Of a DNA stretch of 64,000 nucleotides, positions 1-13,172 are shown piece after piece. A program made the translations under genes and the position numbers. Each line of letters opens with the position of its first letter. The first letter of the stretch is position 1. The stretch spans positions 640,887-704,886 of the forward strand of contig BFEA01000534.1 in the NCBI GenBank assembly GCA_003427395.1, written 5' to 3'. Under the pieces are notes generated by a model. It had not been told where the DNA came from. It worked only from the letters and a program-made list of their open reading frames with translations, and ran no database searches. The stretch comes from Chara braunii. Lineage: Eukaryota > Streptophyta > Charophyceae > Charales > Characeae.

Positions 1-469
1 TTGTGTATAGCACTGGGACTGCGGGTTGTGGGTCGAGCCACTAGTATTGCACTGGGCCTTGGGTAGATCTTGGGGCAACAGACCTGCACTCTGTGTGAGG
101 GTGACTTAGAAACAGCTCAATGACCTGTGGCGGGGCCAGAGCCCCGGTTTCCAGCAGGTGAAGCTCCCCACCAATAGACAGGAGCAACTGGGGAAGTCTG
201 CTAGTAGGGGCTGCTCCTATCACCCCTCCTAGCACACCATGACCGTCTTTGCAACGAAAAAGAAAAGAGGGAAAAAGGGAAAGTCAAAGGGGGAGGAGAT
301 GGAGATGTCAACACCCGTGATCCAACGAATCCCAGTGTCCAATAAAAAGTCCCCCAAAGTCGCTGTTCGCACAATGTCCAATCCGGGCAGTAGCCGGATG
401 TCAAACCCCACAAAGTTGGGGCATAGCCCAAAAGTTACCGAGTCTCAAATCTCTCAAATCTCTGTCTAA

Positions 470-551
470 TGTGACCAGAAGAAGACAAAGAGCGCTGGGA
501 GGGAGGAGGAGAGATGGAGGATGAAGGGCAGGAAGAGAAAAGAAGAAGAAT

Positions 552-594
<43 letters not shown>

Positions 595-780
595 TGGCAT
601 ACCAGATACTGACCAGCGCAAAGATGTCACATTGCGGCTGTGATGCAGAATGGAGTGCCTGACGACAAAGCTGGAGTGCTGACACAAGCAGGTAAGTCTC
701 CACTAAGTCTTCCTCTGGCCTCCACCTTGTCCCTGTCTCTCTCTAGCGTGCAACCGCGCTGCTGCTGGAGCGCAGCTATG
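470..780 (+). repeat. Dispersed repeat, copy 1
   Basis: Shares ordered blocks with 4490-4690: GAAGAAGAA + TCTCTC, then GACAAAGCTGGAG, then GCAGGTAAGTC, then CCTCTGGCCTCC, and a TCTCTCTCTAG end. The middle holds a canonical donor (GTAAGT at 692) and an acceptor-like end (AG at 745-746), which looks like a 55-nt mini-intron. The type of element is unknown. Confidence 0.6.
552..592. repeat. (TC)n(CA)n microsatellite
   Basis: About 11 nt of CT followed by about 31 nt of CA. Confidence 0.95.
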
Positions 781-3700
781 GCCTCCCAGTGCAAGGAAAA
801 TGAGCAATAGCGAGATGACAATGTCCAGCATGCACAATCACATTGAAGACCAGATAGTATCACAGTGTCCAGAAAGCAGAAATGCACCAATATAACACCA
901 ATGAAGAAGCAAAACACTGAAACCCAAGCTCTCGCCACCACCAACACGAATGTCTAGGCCCTATCTCCCACCTTGGCGCTCGGCGTCCAACCTACTTCCT
1001 ACACAGGAAAAGTCTGCCTACTAATTGACAATGCAACTGTTGACGTCAGCAGCCCACGAAGTACTTGAAGATGTCGCCCATAGCAGACCATCGCCAATAC
1101 CAGGTGTGTGCCCTCACATCATCATCATCATCCTTCTCTCTCTCCCTCTTCTTCACCCACGTCTTCCCTCTGTACACCTGAAGACCACCCCTGCGACTCA
1201 CTGTAGTCCAAGCCCAACCAGTTATGGAGGCTGGGCTATGGCGCTGCCCTCAGCAGCGCCCTGCTCCCTGCACGACCGCACGCGCTAGCACCTTGCCTCT
1301 CAGCGCCAGCAGCAGCCCACGAGTGTCCGCTCCAGCAGCGCTGCCACCAGCATGCAAGTTCTTGAAAGAGCCTGGCCGACTGGACTATGATGTGGCGCCT
1401 AAAATGAGGCTGACCGACTGCAACTGGGTCTGGGGCCAAAACCTGAAACGACGCCGAGCCCAACTGGTGCCTCAAATTGGAAAGGCGCCAGGCCTGAAAA
1501 CCGGGTCCTACCGACGAACCTGGGCCTGAAACGACGCCCTACTGAAAACACAAAACAGACCCCGTCCAGGACCTGGACCCTACAGACAAACCCAAGACCC
1601 CATGAGTCCCCTACACCTACTGTCGGGCCCTGCAGGGCCCCCTGTGGGAACCGTCCATGCCACACAGGGTGTGCCCTGGACATGTCTAGCCTGGACAACC
1701 AAGCCAGCTGGTCCTGCATCGTACCTCTCAAGGAACAGCAGCAAAGTTTCTGCCAACTTTTTCAGGGACATGTTTCAGCAAGAAGGGACTCCAAACTAAA
1801 CTCTGCAAATCAAGCCACATTTTAGAGCAAGGAGGCAAGGCGTAGAGGTGATACGACAATATCACTGGATGATTTTTCTTTTGGTAAACCGCTTTCTCAA
1901 TAGCTGCCAGTTGGGTCCAATGGCCAGACCCATTCTCGACACGGTCATCACCGAGAGTGAACACTTGCTGCAGAGAATCAGTCTAGGACCAGTCCAACTC
2001 TACATCGATCACAGTGTGCAGTTCACCCCATCCTCAACACAGAAAACCCATAGTCGTCCGCCGGGTGGGTCCCACTCATTTCAGAGGCCGGTAGCAGCCA
2101 ATGAAGCATATCAGCGGCCACCCGGCGGCCATTTTTTCGGATGAGATCATTTTCCCAAATGGGACTACAGCAGAGAAAGTTACTGGTGGTTTAAAATCTT
2201 TAATAATTATAATTCAGTGGAGGAAGGAATGGGAGCGGGGAACATACTCTGCAGCATGTGATGTGATTTTTCAACACCGGCTCTTTCAGTTCTCCTTCTG
2301 ATTCAAATAGGACAGTCCTTGACACAATTTTGGACATCACAATTGTTTTGTTGGCCACAAAGCGCACAGTGCATGTGGCGTGTGGACAGGGGTGTTCCAC
2401 CCCTCGCCCCTTGACTATGAAAAATGGAAACAGCTGCGTGCAAATGTTTTTTGGGCCCACGCCAATGCCTGAAAAAGTTCTGCTCCAATGGGCATACGAC
2501 CACTTTTGTTCGTTGTCCGCAAGCGGACTGCCACTAAGATACAGACATAATATGGGCACTTCGTTCTTTTCTGAAAATGGGCTGCATCAAAACAAAGTGC
2601 CGTCATCATGACAGTACCCAACCTGAAATGCGACTTGCATACACTCCACACCACAGAGTCCTGAACTTCCGACTTCCGGGTGTCAAGTGTATGAAAGCTG
2701 CATTTCAGACCACAGGATAACTACTTGTGAAGATGAGCGCGTAATGCTGCGCATTACGGTGCTCAGTTTCCCGATTGGCCGTAGTGGGTCCAAGGGGGTG
2801 AAGCTGCTGCGTCGGGCCCGAGGATAAATGTGGTGTTTGTCTTCATCTTGCCGCGTCCTCAGCCTTTGCCGGGGCGGCCACCATCCCGGGCGGCTGTGAG
2901 TCTGTCCCCTTCATTGGCAGACACGGCCTCGCTTTATTGGTCGGTTGGTGTAGCTGCCGCGACCACGGCCACTTTCGGCCGATGCTGATCTCTGCTCGGG
3001 CCTGATAGGCCTCATCCGTTTCCCCGGACTTCTGATCCATGCCGTCTGTTTGTAAGCGCATGAGCATTGATCAGGCCGGAGGACTGCTGTCGTGGCACTC
3101 CCTGCTGCTGCCATGGCACTGTTTGGCTGCTGTGTCCTGCTGACATGGCCTGCTGACGTGGCAGCTCACCAATGCTGCCGCAGGGGGTACCCGGAGACAG
3201 ATAGAGAGGTAAGACCAGAGGGGGCAAGAACATAGGTGGGGAGGGGTGGGTGGGATAAATCACCGAGATAAGGAGCCACTAATCAAAAAAAGAGAAGTTT
3301 GAACTTTATTAAAAAATAATTCGAGAAAATAAAAAATCCCAAGTTTTGCAAGTTCAGTAGGTCTCCCAACCTCCCTTGAAGTGCTAAATTATCAATGAGA
3401 ATTTTTTTTTCGAACTTCAGACTGCCAATGATTATAAGGTAGTGAAAATCATAGAACTGCGAATAAAAATTCCGAAAAGAAATAGCATGTATTCAGACTT
3501 ACTCAGATGAGAGTATTCACAGTTTGGAAAATGGTACTGCAAGAGGGATTTCCTGTACCGTTTTCAGAAAAACGAATTTCGGAAAAAAATATTCTGAATT
3601 TCCAAATAACGGGAAATTGCAAAAGGAGATCGAAATTTTCAAGAAAACGATATTCCGGATTTCCAACAACGAAATTTCGGATTCTCAGAAGAAAACGAAA

Positions 3701-4489
3701 ACGGAAATTTCAGATGTTGCGCTATTGCGATTTTCCACAACAGATATAGCCGGAAAACAGAATCCAAGAAAAGAAAAAAAAATCGATTTTCGGCAGTGAG
3801 GTCAAAATACTAAAAAAATAGTGATTTGGGGGGCTAACTAGTGTGCTCTAATCAATCAATCAAGACTAATCAGCTACCTAGTCCCCGCACACGTGTCAGA
3901 TCAGGTTGTCCTGATTCACGTGCGGTGTTCCGATACCAACTGTTACATGCCCAGTTGGGTGATGTACATAATAACCGAGGATCCACAATGTGATAAAAAG
4001 GACTGAATGGACAATGCAGTGCAAGTGTAATCTCAACAAGCAATGTGCATTCCGATACATACAAAAATGGTGCTTCATAGTGCAGTGGAAGACTTAGATA
4101 CAAGTCCTGACCTGACCGGGACTGACCTCTTTCACAAAGTACAAGATAGCGAAGCAGAATGCTAGAATACTAATGACTAGCCCAATCAATGTTTCAACGC
4201 AGATTAAACATACATCACGCTCATCACAAGGTGTGCAGGGGCCTGGCGTTGTACACAGGAAAGAGGCGCCAGGTCCAGACATACACAGACGAAGAGGAGG
4301 GGATCAGACGAAGAAGAGGAAGGTGGAGATGGGAAAGTCGTCAACACCAAGTCTCGTTACAAGTCCCAAATAATCCCTCTTCAAAATGTCTGAAGTACAA
4401 TGTCGAGTCTGGATCCAAATGTCACCAAGCTCTCTCTCTCTCTCTCTCTTGTAGTCTGCTGATGCAGTGAACTCAGATAGCGAGAGGGT

Positions 4490-4690
4490 GAGAAGGCGAT
4501 GGTGGACTGAGAAGAGGAAGAAGAAGAACTCTCTCTCTCACGAGCCAGGTACTAACCTGTGAAGATGGCGCTGTCCTGCAGGTACCTCGAAGACAAAGCT
4601 GGAGCAACGGCGCTGCAGGTAAGTCCCTCTGGCCTCCGCCCAATCTCTCTCTCTCTAGTACTACTCTAGCTGCTATGGCGCCCAGCGCTG
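4490..4690 (+). repeat. Dispersed repeat, copy 2
   Basis: Same block order as at 470-780. The donor-like GTAAGT begins at 4619 and the CT-rich AG ends at 4658 (40 nt). The spacing between blocks differs from copy 1, so the copies are old or evolve by microsatellite slippage. Confidence 0.6.
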
Positions 4691-5059
4691 AAGACTACAG
4701 CTAATGCTGCTAGCGCCCAGCGCTGAAGACTACTGCTAACGCTGCTACTACTACTGCAGCGCTCCTCCAGAGTGCTGCTGCCGAATCCAGAAGACTACCT
4801 CCTGAACTGCACATGAAGTGCCTGGGAAGTACCTAGGAAATACCTCCCAACTACCTGCAGCCTGCAGGGAGAGCCAGTCTTATATAGTGCTGGCCCGTCC
4901 AGGAGGCTGCTCTTGCCAATGCCAAAACGTGCCAGACCCTGGGGTTGAAGCTCAAACAAAGGTTGTCATGAAAATAGGCCAAAAATGGCCTGAGCTAAAA
5001 CCCTGGTCTGCTGCCTGAAGGGCCTGAAAATGGCCCTCAGTTTCAGGCTGAAAATACTC

Positions 5060-5245
5060 AGGGCCGGAAAGGCCCTGATTTAGCCTGAAACGACACAGGG
5101 CCTGTAGGCCCTTGTTTTCAGGCTTTTAGGCTGTAATGACACGGGGCCTGTAGGCCCTTGTTTTCAGGCTTTCAGGCTGAAAACAACACGGGGCCTGTAG
5201 GCCCTTGTTTTCAGGCTTTCAGGCTGAAAACAACACGGGCCTGAA
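5060..5245. repeat. 46-47-bp tandem repeat with two hairpins per unit
   Basis: GGCCTGTAGGCC recurs at about 5099, 5145 and 5192. Each unit has a GGGCCT-gt-AGGCCC hairpin. The last two units also contain GTTTTCAG...CTGAAAAC, a perfect 8-bp stem. The array ends beside a long TC/CA microsatellite. Confidence 0.8.
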
Positions 5246-5282
5246 AATGGCCCGTGCAGCCTGTTGCAGGCGCAGCATGTCA

Positions 5283-5284
<2 letters not shown>

Positions 5285-5374
<90 letters not shown>

Positions 5375-5394
5375 GACACACACACACACACACA
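5285..5394. repeat. Long (TC)n then (CA)n microsatellite
   Basis: About 57 nt of uninterrupted CT followed by about 55 nt of nearly pure CA. Confidence 0.98.
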
Positions 5395-5779
5395 TGAAAG
5401 AAACCAAAAAAAAAAAAAGTGAGCGCACGTCTCACACGGCCTGCGCCTAGTGCAACCCAAAAGTGCACGCAGTACTGCACGGCGAGCTGCGCAGGTTCGC
5501 CACAGGTATGCGCCAAACACAACTCGCACAGAAATTATCCTTTTGGGACATCCATTGAAAACCGGAAGGATGCAGTGAAGATAAGCATCCCCCTGCACAA
5601 GGATGGCATGCATAGATCGTGAAATGGTCCATTTTAACTCATTTGTGAGGAAGGGGGGGGGAAGGGGGGGGGGGACAAAGAGAATAAAAACAGTCCTGCA
5701 GGAAAACATCATAGCCAACCACCAAAGAAGCAACAAACAATCACATATTTCCCAAACGAATCATTCTTCGCTCCAATAC

Positions 5780-5883
5780 CTGCGTTATCATCTTGAAAAG
5801 ACTCTGAGGATAATTTGGTTCTTTGCAAGTCAGGAAGACTTCGGTCCCTCTGGAGATGTAGTTATCAATCGGATTTATTATGT
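5780..5883 (-). CDS. SAD2: Importin exon o (last visible exon)
   Basis: 104 nt, acceptor gcaacag, donor CAG|gtattg. It encodes [20 protein letters not shown] then [15 protein letters not shown]. The ISRGT..FLTCKEP.Y block is strongly conserved. The donor shows the gene continues, but no further exon was found in the remaining 5.8 kb, so the next intron is at least that long. Confidence 0.94.
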
Positions 5884-8800
5884 CTGTTGCATTTCAGAAC
5901 TGTCAAGGATTTTGATAGAAGAAATCGCTCGAAGGGAAACACATTGCCCCCCTCAAAAGAGAAACCACCTGTAATGTTTCATGAAGATCAATTCCCCAGA
6001 CCTGCCCACAATGTTCTCATAAACGGCATGCCTGTGAAACTCGTGTTACATAGAATCAACAAACTAATCATTCTTTGCTCCGCTTGCGGCGCTGGTAATT
6101 AACACAGACACAGAGAGAGCAATGCACACTAATGAAATAACAATGCTCAGAAAATAAACTAAGTTTACGAGTTTGAAATCCCACTACACTAACCCCAATA
6201 AAAAAAGAGAATGAAAGACCAAAGGTGACCACAAAATGACTTGTCACCGTAAGAACCGCAAAACTATCAAGGAATCATGTAACCAAACGGCCCTAGCTGA
6301 GTTGGTACAGCCCCGAACTGTAAAATACAGACTCAAGTTCGATTCCAGATGCCTTCAGATGAAGAGAATGAAGTCAATCTGAGTTGCCTGGGGCTGGTCA
6401 GTTCAAAGATGATATCTAAAGGCCATCGCCCTTTTTTTTTTTAAGCATGCCAATAAATTTCCAAAATAACAAAAAAAAACACCCAGCAGACTTTCCACCA
6501 ACTGATCATACTTTCCCAAGGATTCTATGTGATGCACATGCTACTCCTTGCCAATCCATCATATTTATGCTTCGTGAAGAAGGATACACTCGAAGTTGTC
6601 AACAGCCCACTCATCCATTGCCTCCATCAACAGAGGCCAGAGGTCCCAAAGGCCCTGAGAGATGGTTGGCGTAATGTAAGTCAAGTATGTCAAGATCTGC
6701 AGAACCTCCTCGTAGACCTCTGCATTCCATGCAAAACACAGCCCACATATATCAGCAACATCAACAAATCGAGATTCCAAAGGATATCCTTAAGATTTTT
6801 GTATTCCTGTGTGAATTACTATTAAAGAAATTGCATGAACAAGTGCTCAGTCTACAATGACTGATTTGATTGCCTAAGGTAGTACAAACCGGCCTGGTGA
6901 GACGTACTGCGCGCTAAACTTTGCTGAACCACCAGCGGCAGCCATTGTAGTCTGGTAGCCGGGTAGCCCTGATCCTCCAAAACTTTCCTAGGCAATGAGA
7001 ACACCAGGAAGAAAGCCTGCAACGCTGGGGCCCTGTACTAGCAGTTTGAGATGCCTACACGAAGTAAGGGCGCAGATCCCAACAGCTTTGAATATCTGCC
7101 AGATGTGCTCGGATGATGTGCTGCCTCCCAACATGCATTGGAGCGACCTGGTTTTAGGAGAGAGTCAAAAGCTGTAGGTTCCACTCTTTGCTGCCTCCCA
7201 AAGCCTGGTCTCATCTCATCGGTCTGGTGGAAACTGAAATTCACCGCAAATGGAATGCAATGATTGCGATCAGACATGCAGCAAAGGACAAGCCAGACAA
7301 ATTTTCTGCCAGACAGAGAGCATTCTACAAAGGGTGGCTTCTGGGAGGCGAAATCACCAGTATCGACGACAACCAACTGAGCTGGAAGAAGTGGGATAGT
7401 TCAACGAGTAATGACAACCGACAACCAGTGAGGGGAACCAGGACAAACTAGGTAAGAGGGAGGTGATAAACTACCAAAACGTGTGTTGCCTTCAGCGATC
7501 GTTCAACCCATCACACAGACACAGCTTGTGTCCTCAGAAGTTCCTGCTAGTTATACAACAGCCCGAAAATGCCGTTTCTTAGAGGGAATGTATAAGGGAA
7601 AGGCAAACTGAAGGTCAATCTACTCCTTTCATGCAACGATCAATGCTGGTCAGAGCTCCTTCGGACTCAACGGAAGAAAGTGTCAAGAATGTGTCAAGTG
7701 GTTCATTCTATATAATTGCCATTCATCTTGCAAGGGGACAGGAACCAGACTGACACCCCCCAGAACACACATGGAGCCACGACCGTAAGGCCCTTTCCAA
7801 TCATCAGAAGGAAAAGAGCTTTAATAAGTTCCAAGGTACACCACCCGGGAAAGGGTCCCTCTAAAGCATTACAGTGCACAAGCCTCCGACCCCAAATACA
7901 ACACACACTCGTCATAACTGTGGAGGCCAAAAAATCAGCTTGTGTAAATTGATGATCAACGTGTGCTGTGTCCAGGGGAAGATGGCAGGATTGCCTCCAC
8001 GATTCCTGCATACATGTAGTTGCCGGCCGATGTCCCTGTCAAAAACGGGATTGGCAGGAACATCTGATAGGCCTGGTGAACCCAAGGGAGGCCGGGTAGT
8101 GCTGGGAACTGCCCGGCAAGTAGGTTCTGGAGGCCAGCAGTCCAAGTATATCAGCAGGTCCAACGAGTTCAGCTGGACACTTTGGTTCATTCTTCAAGTG
8201 AGCATTATGCTGCACGGCCCAGATGAGGAGGTTGGCGGAGCACTTCGAGGAAAAGGCAGATCTGGAGGGAACCCGTTACGAGACTCACCTTTGGCTTTGG
8301 TGGACCTTCATCTCCACTTCCTTGGTCCGCACTGCATCTAGAAGCCCCCTGTGTCGGCACCTGCCGAGCTGCGGCTATGGCGGACTAAGACGGGAGAGGC
8401 AAAGTAGCGATTGCATTGTCCTTTGCACATCCATGATGCACATGATGATCCACCATAGCTAGGGATGCCACTAAGTGAAGAACAGCGACGTGGTTACAGC
8501 TGAAAGGAGATCTTTTTGAATGCTGGCAGTAAGCGGGAGTGATCGGACATTTGAATCTGGCTCTTTCATTCATTGTTGTTCATTATTGGATAATAAGATG
8601 ATGGAGGAGGTTATGAAGGAGAGCTGATGGAGGTGAGACGCGGGAAAGGTGACATTGGTCTCAACTCGTGTTTACCTTCTTCTTCTTCGTCCCTTGTCTC
8701 AATTCTTTTTCCAATCTCTTTCATTTCAGTTGCAACGGAATGGCATCGTCTTTTTGAGAGCTTTTGCATTGAGAGTTGAGGATTATAGCACGTACGACAA

Positions 8801-11800
8801 CAACGGAACCTCAGAATGATTTCACATGACAAATAGACTCAGCTCTGATTGCGTATAGGTCCCAAAGTGCCCTCTTTTCACCCTTGCCTGCGTAATCATT
8901 GGTTGCATGACGTCACCACCGGTCATTCCTGCATTTCCCACTTTCTTACTCATATCCCTCACATGCCCATGTTATGGACTTGCGGTGCAATGCTTGCATT
9001 ACCCTTGGCACTTTTCCAATCCTCTTGCGAACTGCATCCTTTTCTCATCACACAGCCAGCATAATTCAGGATTATCTGCTGTACCACAGGCATTATCCAG
9101 CAGAATACAAGAACCACCTTGTGTTTTTCTTATTACTTCCCAAGGTTCCCCAAACATCACATCTCTAGGGACTGACATCTTGAGAACATACCTTCCCCGT
9201 CTGTTGTCAGCATTTTCTTCAGAATTGGCAGCAGTGTTGGCTCCAACTGAGGGAACAGATGTGGAAGAGATCCGATCGACTCCAATATTGCACTTATCGC
9301 TTGCAAGCAGCCAACTGCAGCCAGCGCACCCATATCCTCGTCATCATCTCCAGCCTCAGACGTTTTCAGGCACTTCCAAAAAGCGCTCCCCTGCATTTAT
9401 GGCATGCAACAAACACCATCCACAGCACAATCCTCAGTAAAAGCACAGTTGAAAACTGACAGTGATCCATCATTCCAACAAGTTCTCCAACATACCCTTA
9501 CCAGTCATTGTCCCCCAGATCAGCTTAAGCCATGTACATTCAACAAGGCTCGATGTTCATTTAGTGAAAAATTGCAAATCGAAAGGTTGCACATCATTAT
9601 AGACTGCTAGAGATGAAAGACCGATCCCGTAGCAGACATCAAGATGGCATATAGCTCAGACTTCAAAGTTCAAACCATTTTCATCCAGAACGTGCATGCC
9701 GGGCGCATCCAGACTTGAGTGCGGACATTGGTCTGGATATGCCCGAATTGCCTGGATATCCTGACTACATTCAGATCATCCAGAAATCCTAGCCTGGCAT
9801 CTAGATGCGTCCAGATACAATACTTGCTCCATGCCTGTTTCATGTGTCGATCCCTCAACAGGTCCATGTGGGATCACATGACAAATGATGGTGACAGGGA
9901 AGAACAACAGAAAGCAAAACAAAAAGAAAAAGAGAGGAATGAAAACATGGCATAGAAAGATGGCAGGAGTAAGCTACAGATCAACTTCACCCTCAACCAG
10001 AGAGCTTGCACCATCTACCTTCTTCAAGGTCGCTTCACAGAACAGGACGGAAACGGCATAAGAACCATGATTCAAAAAACACGAAGAGTAAACGATTTGC
10101 TGGGTGAATATGGATGTCACCACAGACACAGGGACACGTTGATTAAGAGAAGCTAATTTCATGGAAGCGTGAGAACGTCCTTACAAGTCTCTCGGTATTC
10201 TGTCTGTTTTGATAACGAATATATCTGGATCCGATTACTGCCTGATACATTAAACCTTTTCTTGCTCCGCTTGGCCTGCCCTAATAATGTCAGAGCTAGG
10301 GCGGAGGACATTGAGATACGGTCCTTCAATTCCCTCGTTCATTCTTGGTTTCTGGCAGATCTGGCTGGCCACTCTGACTGCTACTGCAATGGATTCATTC
10401 GTCAACAGCAGCTGTCTTTATCTCATTTCTCTACTCTGCTATTAACCTGCGCCATTTCCATGATGCAAAACAGCCAGCACAAGCCAATGCCGGCTTTTTT
10501 TTCTCTTTTGCTCGCTGTTTGTTGACTTTTCAACTTTTTTCTCTTGGTTCTCATTTTCAGCGCCGGACTTTCAGTTCGCCCTCATGCTTGTCCAGTCTGG
10601 TCTGGCTACACATACCAGCAACAACAACATTGTAGAAGCCTTTGGCTCTGGCTGGGACATAGCCCCAGCTCCCTTTCTTTTCAAGTTCCCTTCCACGGGG
10701 ACAAATCGAGACCACACGTCGCGCACACCGGCCCCAGGCATTCAGACTCCGGTGGAACTGCTGACCTGATGTTCAGACCCTAACCATAGTAGCAAGACGC
10801 TCATTTGGACATGTCACAACATGTCACACATGGCAGTACACATTTACATACGCCTACAAAATTCCTCAAGATACTCGCATAAAACAAGACCCTGGAACAA
10901 CTGTACGACCACCACAACATATCTTCCACAGTAACACCCACAACTTGAGTCCTGCAGAACAAACTCTCAATAATTTAAACAAAAAAGTGAGGCCTCTTAC
11001 AGTCCAAGAGGTCCGCGACAAATGCATCCTAACTACCGGAAAGAGGTGCTGAGACTCCTGAGAGAACTTTTTGAGTGGAGAGAAAAATTGCACAGCGCTT
11101 CTTGGAAAAAGATGGAATTGCTCATTAGATTCTGGCCCCACAAAAATCCCAACTCTCAATAACTCTCACAAACAAGCAGGACACTTCTAGTTCGAAAGGC
11201 CAAAGACAAACACATGCTAACAACTGGAAAAAAGGGTGGAATCTTGGATGAAGTTTGATTTCCTTACCAGATTCTGGCAAAGCCCAAGTGCATACGGTGC
11301 TATCTCCTCCCCAAACTTGTCGACAATCCTCTCAAGAGTGTACACCAGGTCATCATTCTCCACTTCGTTCATTAACTTGAAGAACTCTGAAGAGCATCAA
11401 GGACCACAAAATATTTACAGATATCATCAAATCCCAGTACATGGCACCATGCCTGGCCGCCCACCATATTGCCGAAGCTCTTTCAGCACAACCAAATCAT
11501 GAACCCATAAGAAATCCATCAACCACCCCCAATAAAAAAGGTTGCACCGGTTACCTCCTTCCACTGCAGTCCGCTACACACACACTTCCCAACAAATTCA
11601 CAATTCTTATCTTCCAGAAACAAGCATCGATTAATAAAAAAATGCAACTGAAGCTACGTTACGTTGGTGAGGAAAAATATCCATGCTACAAGTATGTTAA
11701 CAGCTATATCCAGTTGGGCAACCACAGCAATACAAGCTTGGCTCCTCACCCGTACCTGCATCCCTTGCTTCTATTTTTATCTGAAGACTACACAGCAAAA

Positions 11801-11975
11801 TGCAGGATACACAACAGACCATGAACGGCTTCCTCATGTCTGTTTTCTCAATTCAAATGTTGCCAAAACACCATGCAGCTCATGCAAAAGCTACCTCGTT
11901 CTACCCAATTTAGGGATGGGCCTTTCGCCCACTGTGCAAGATTCCCCACTGCTGCCTCCTGTAGAGAGTCTGGGA

Positions 11976-12006
<31 letters not shown>

Positions 12007-13132
12007 AAAAAGACCAGCTAAACATACATCATCAGCTTGGATGATGCTAAAAGCTTTGATGACTATCACGCTGCCTCATCAAACAGTGCTAAAAGCTTTG
12101 GTGACTATCACACCAAATTGACTATCTACACTGTTTGGGATTTTCCCCAAGGGGGCAAAGTCGGTGAAGNNNNNNNNNNNNNNNNNNNNNNNNNNNNNNN
12201 NNNNNNNNNNNNNNNNNNNNNNNNNNNNNNNNNNNNNNNNNNNNNNNNNNNNNNNNNNNNNNNNNNNNNNNNNNNNNNNNNNNNNNNNNNNNNNNNNNNN
12301 NNNNNNNNNNNNNNNNNNNNNNNNNNNNNNNNNNNNNNNNNNNNNNNNNNNNNNNNNNNNNNNNNNNNNNNNNNNNNNNNNNNNCATCAAACAGTGCTAA
12401 AAGCTTTGGTGAATATCACACCAAATTGACTATCTACACTGTTTGGGATTTTCCCCAAGGGGGCAAAGTCGGTGAAGCTTCATATGAAAGGATTCACACT
12501 GCAGACACCCAAGTCCTGGTCCTAGAGTCCCCAAGTGTCCCAGTCCCAGGTTGTCCCAGTAGGATAGGCCATAGGGTCTGTAGTCCAAAGCGTCGTAGGT
12601 TGGAAGGTGTCGGTACCGGAAAGTCCTAGGTCAGTAGAAGTCTGTCTGGTACGGTCAGTAGAAGTCTGTCTGGTACCCGACAAGAAAAGTCCAGAAGAGT
12701 TCAGCCCAGGCGGACAGTCCCAAGTCCAATTTGCAGCATGTCCCAGGAAAGTCCAGAAGGTACCGGACCGACAAAATGTTTGCAGCAGATAGGCCGCAAC
12801 CGACTGGTACCGGTCTGAAGCAGGCCAAGCCAAGCCAAGCCAAGCCAGGCGAAGTCCTATATTTCGCTGCAACAGTGCAGCGGCTCATCACTTGTTTGTT
12901 GCGAGATGCGGAAGCGCTGCTGCTGCTTGTGCGTTAAGGCAACTTGGAACGCGCTCGAAGAAGAAGAGGGTGTTTGCAAATTACTCATAGTGAGGTTAGG
13001 GGTAGAGCAGGAGGACGGCGGCCATAGCCACCAAGATGTAGGCATACCTGAGTGGGTGTATCCAGGGTGACGGTCTAGGTGAGAGAGAGAGGAAGTGAGG
13101 CAGAGCGAGCCAAGTCAGAGAGAGAAGCAAGG

Positions 13133-13172
<40 letters not shown>

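Larger units (their letters stand above)
1..5779. other. Repeat-rich interval, probably part of an importin intron
   Basis: No exon recognised on either strand. It holds two related dispersed repeats (about 470-780 and 4490-4690), CA/TC microsatellites, an A/T-rich stretch with recurring GAAATTTC-like words (3400-3800) and a 46-47-bp tandem array (5060-5245). Because exon o ends in a good donor, this interval is most simply intron. Confidence 0.5.

Noticed and set aside
5200-5700. Next importin exon (expected block on APKLIEVV..CKGQVD) left of 5780
   Set aside because: I read the minus strand of the interval and found nothing resembling that conserved block; it is probably off the window.
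5164-5736. 190-codon minus-strand frame with CVCVCV and RERERE runs
   Set aside because: Translation of the TC/CA microsatellite.
6288-6360. Functional tRNA gene
   Set aside because: A and B boxes are present but there is no acceptor-stem pairing or clear anticodon arm; the body and tail match other SINE copies.
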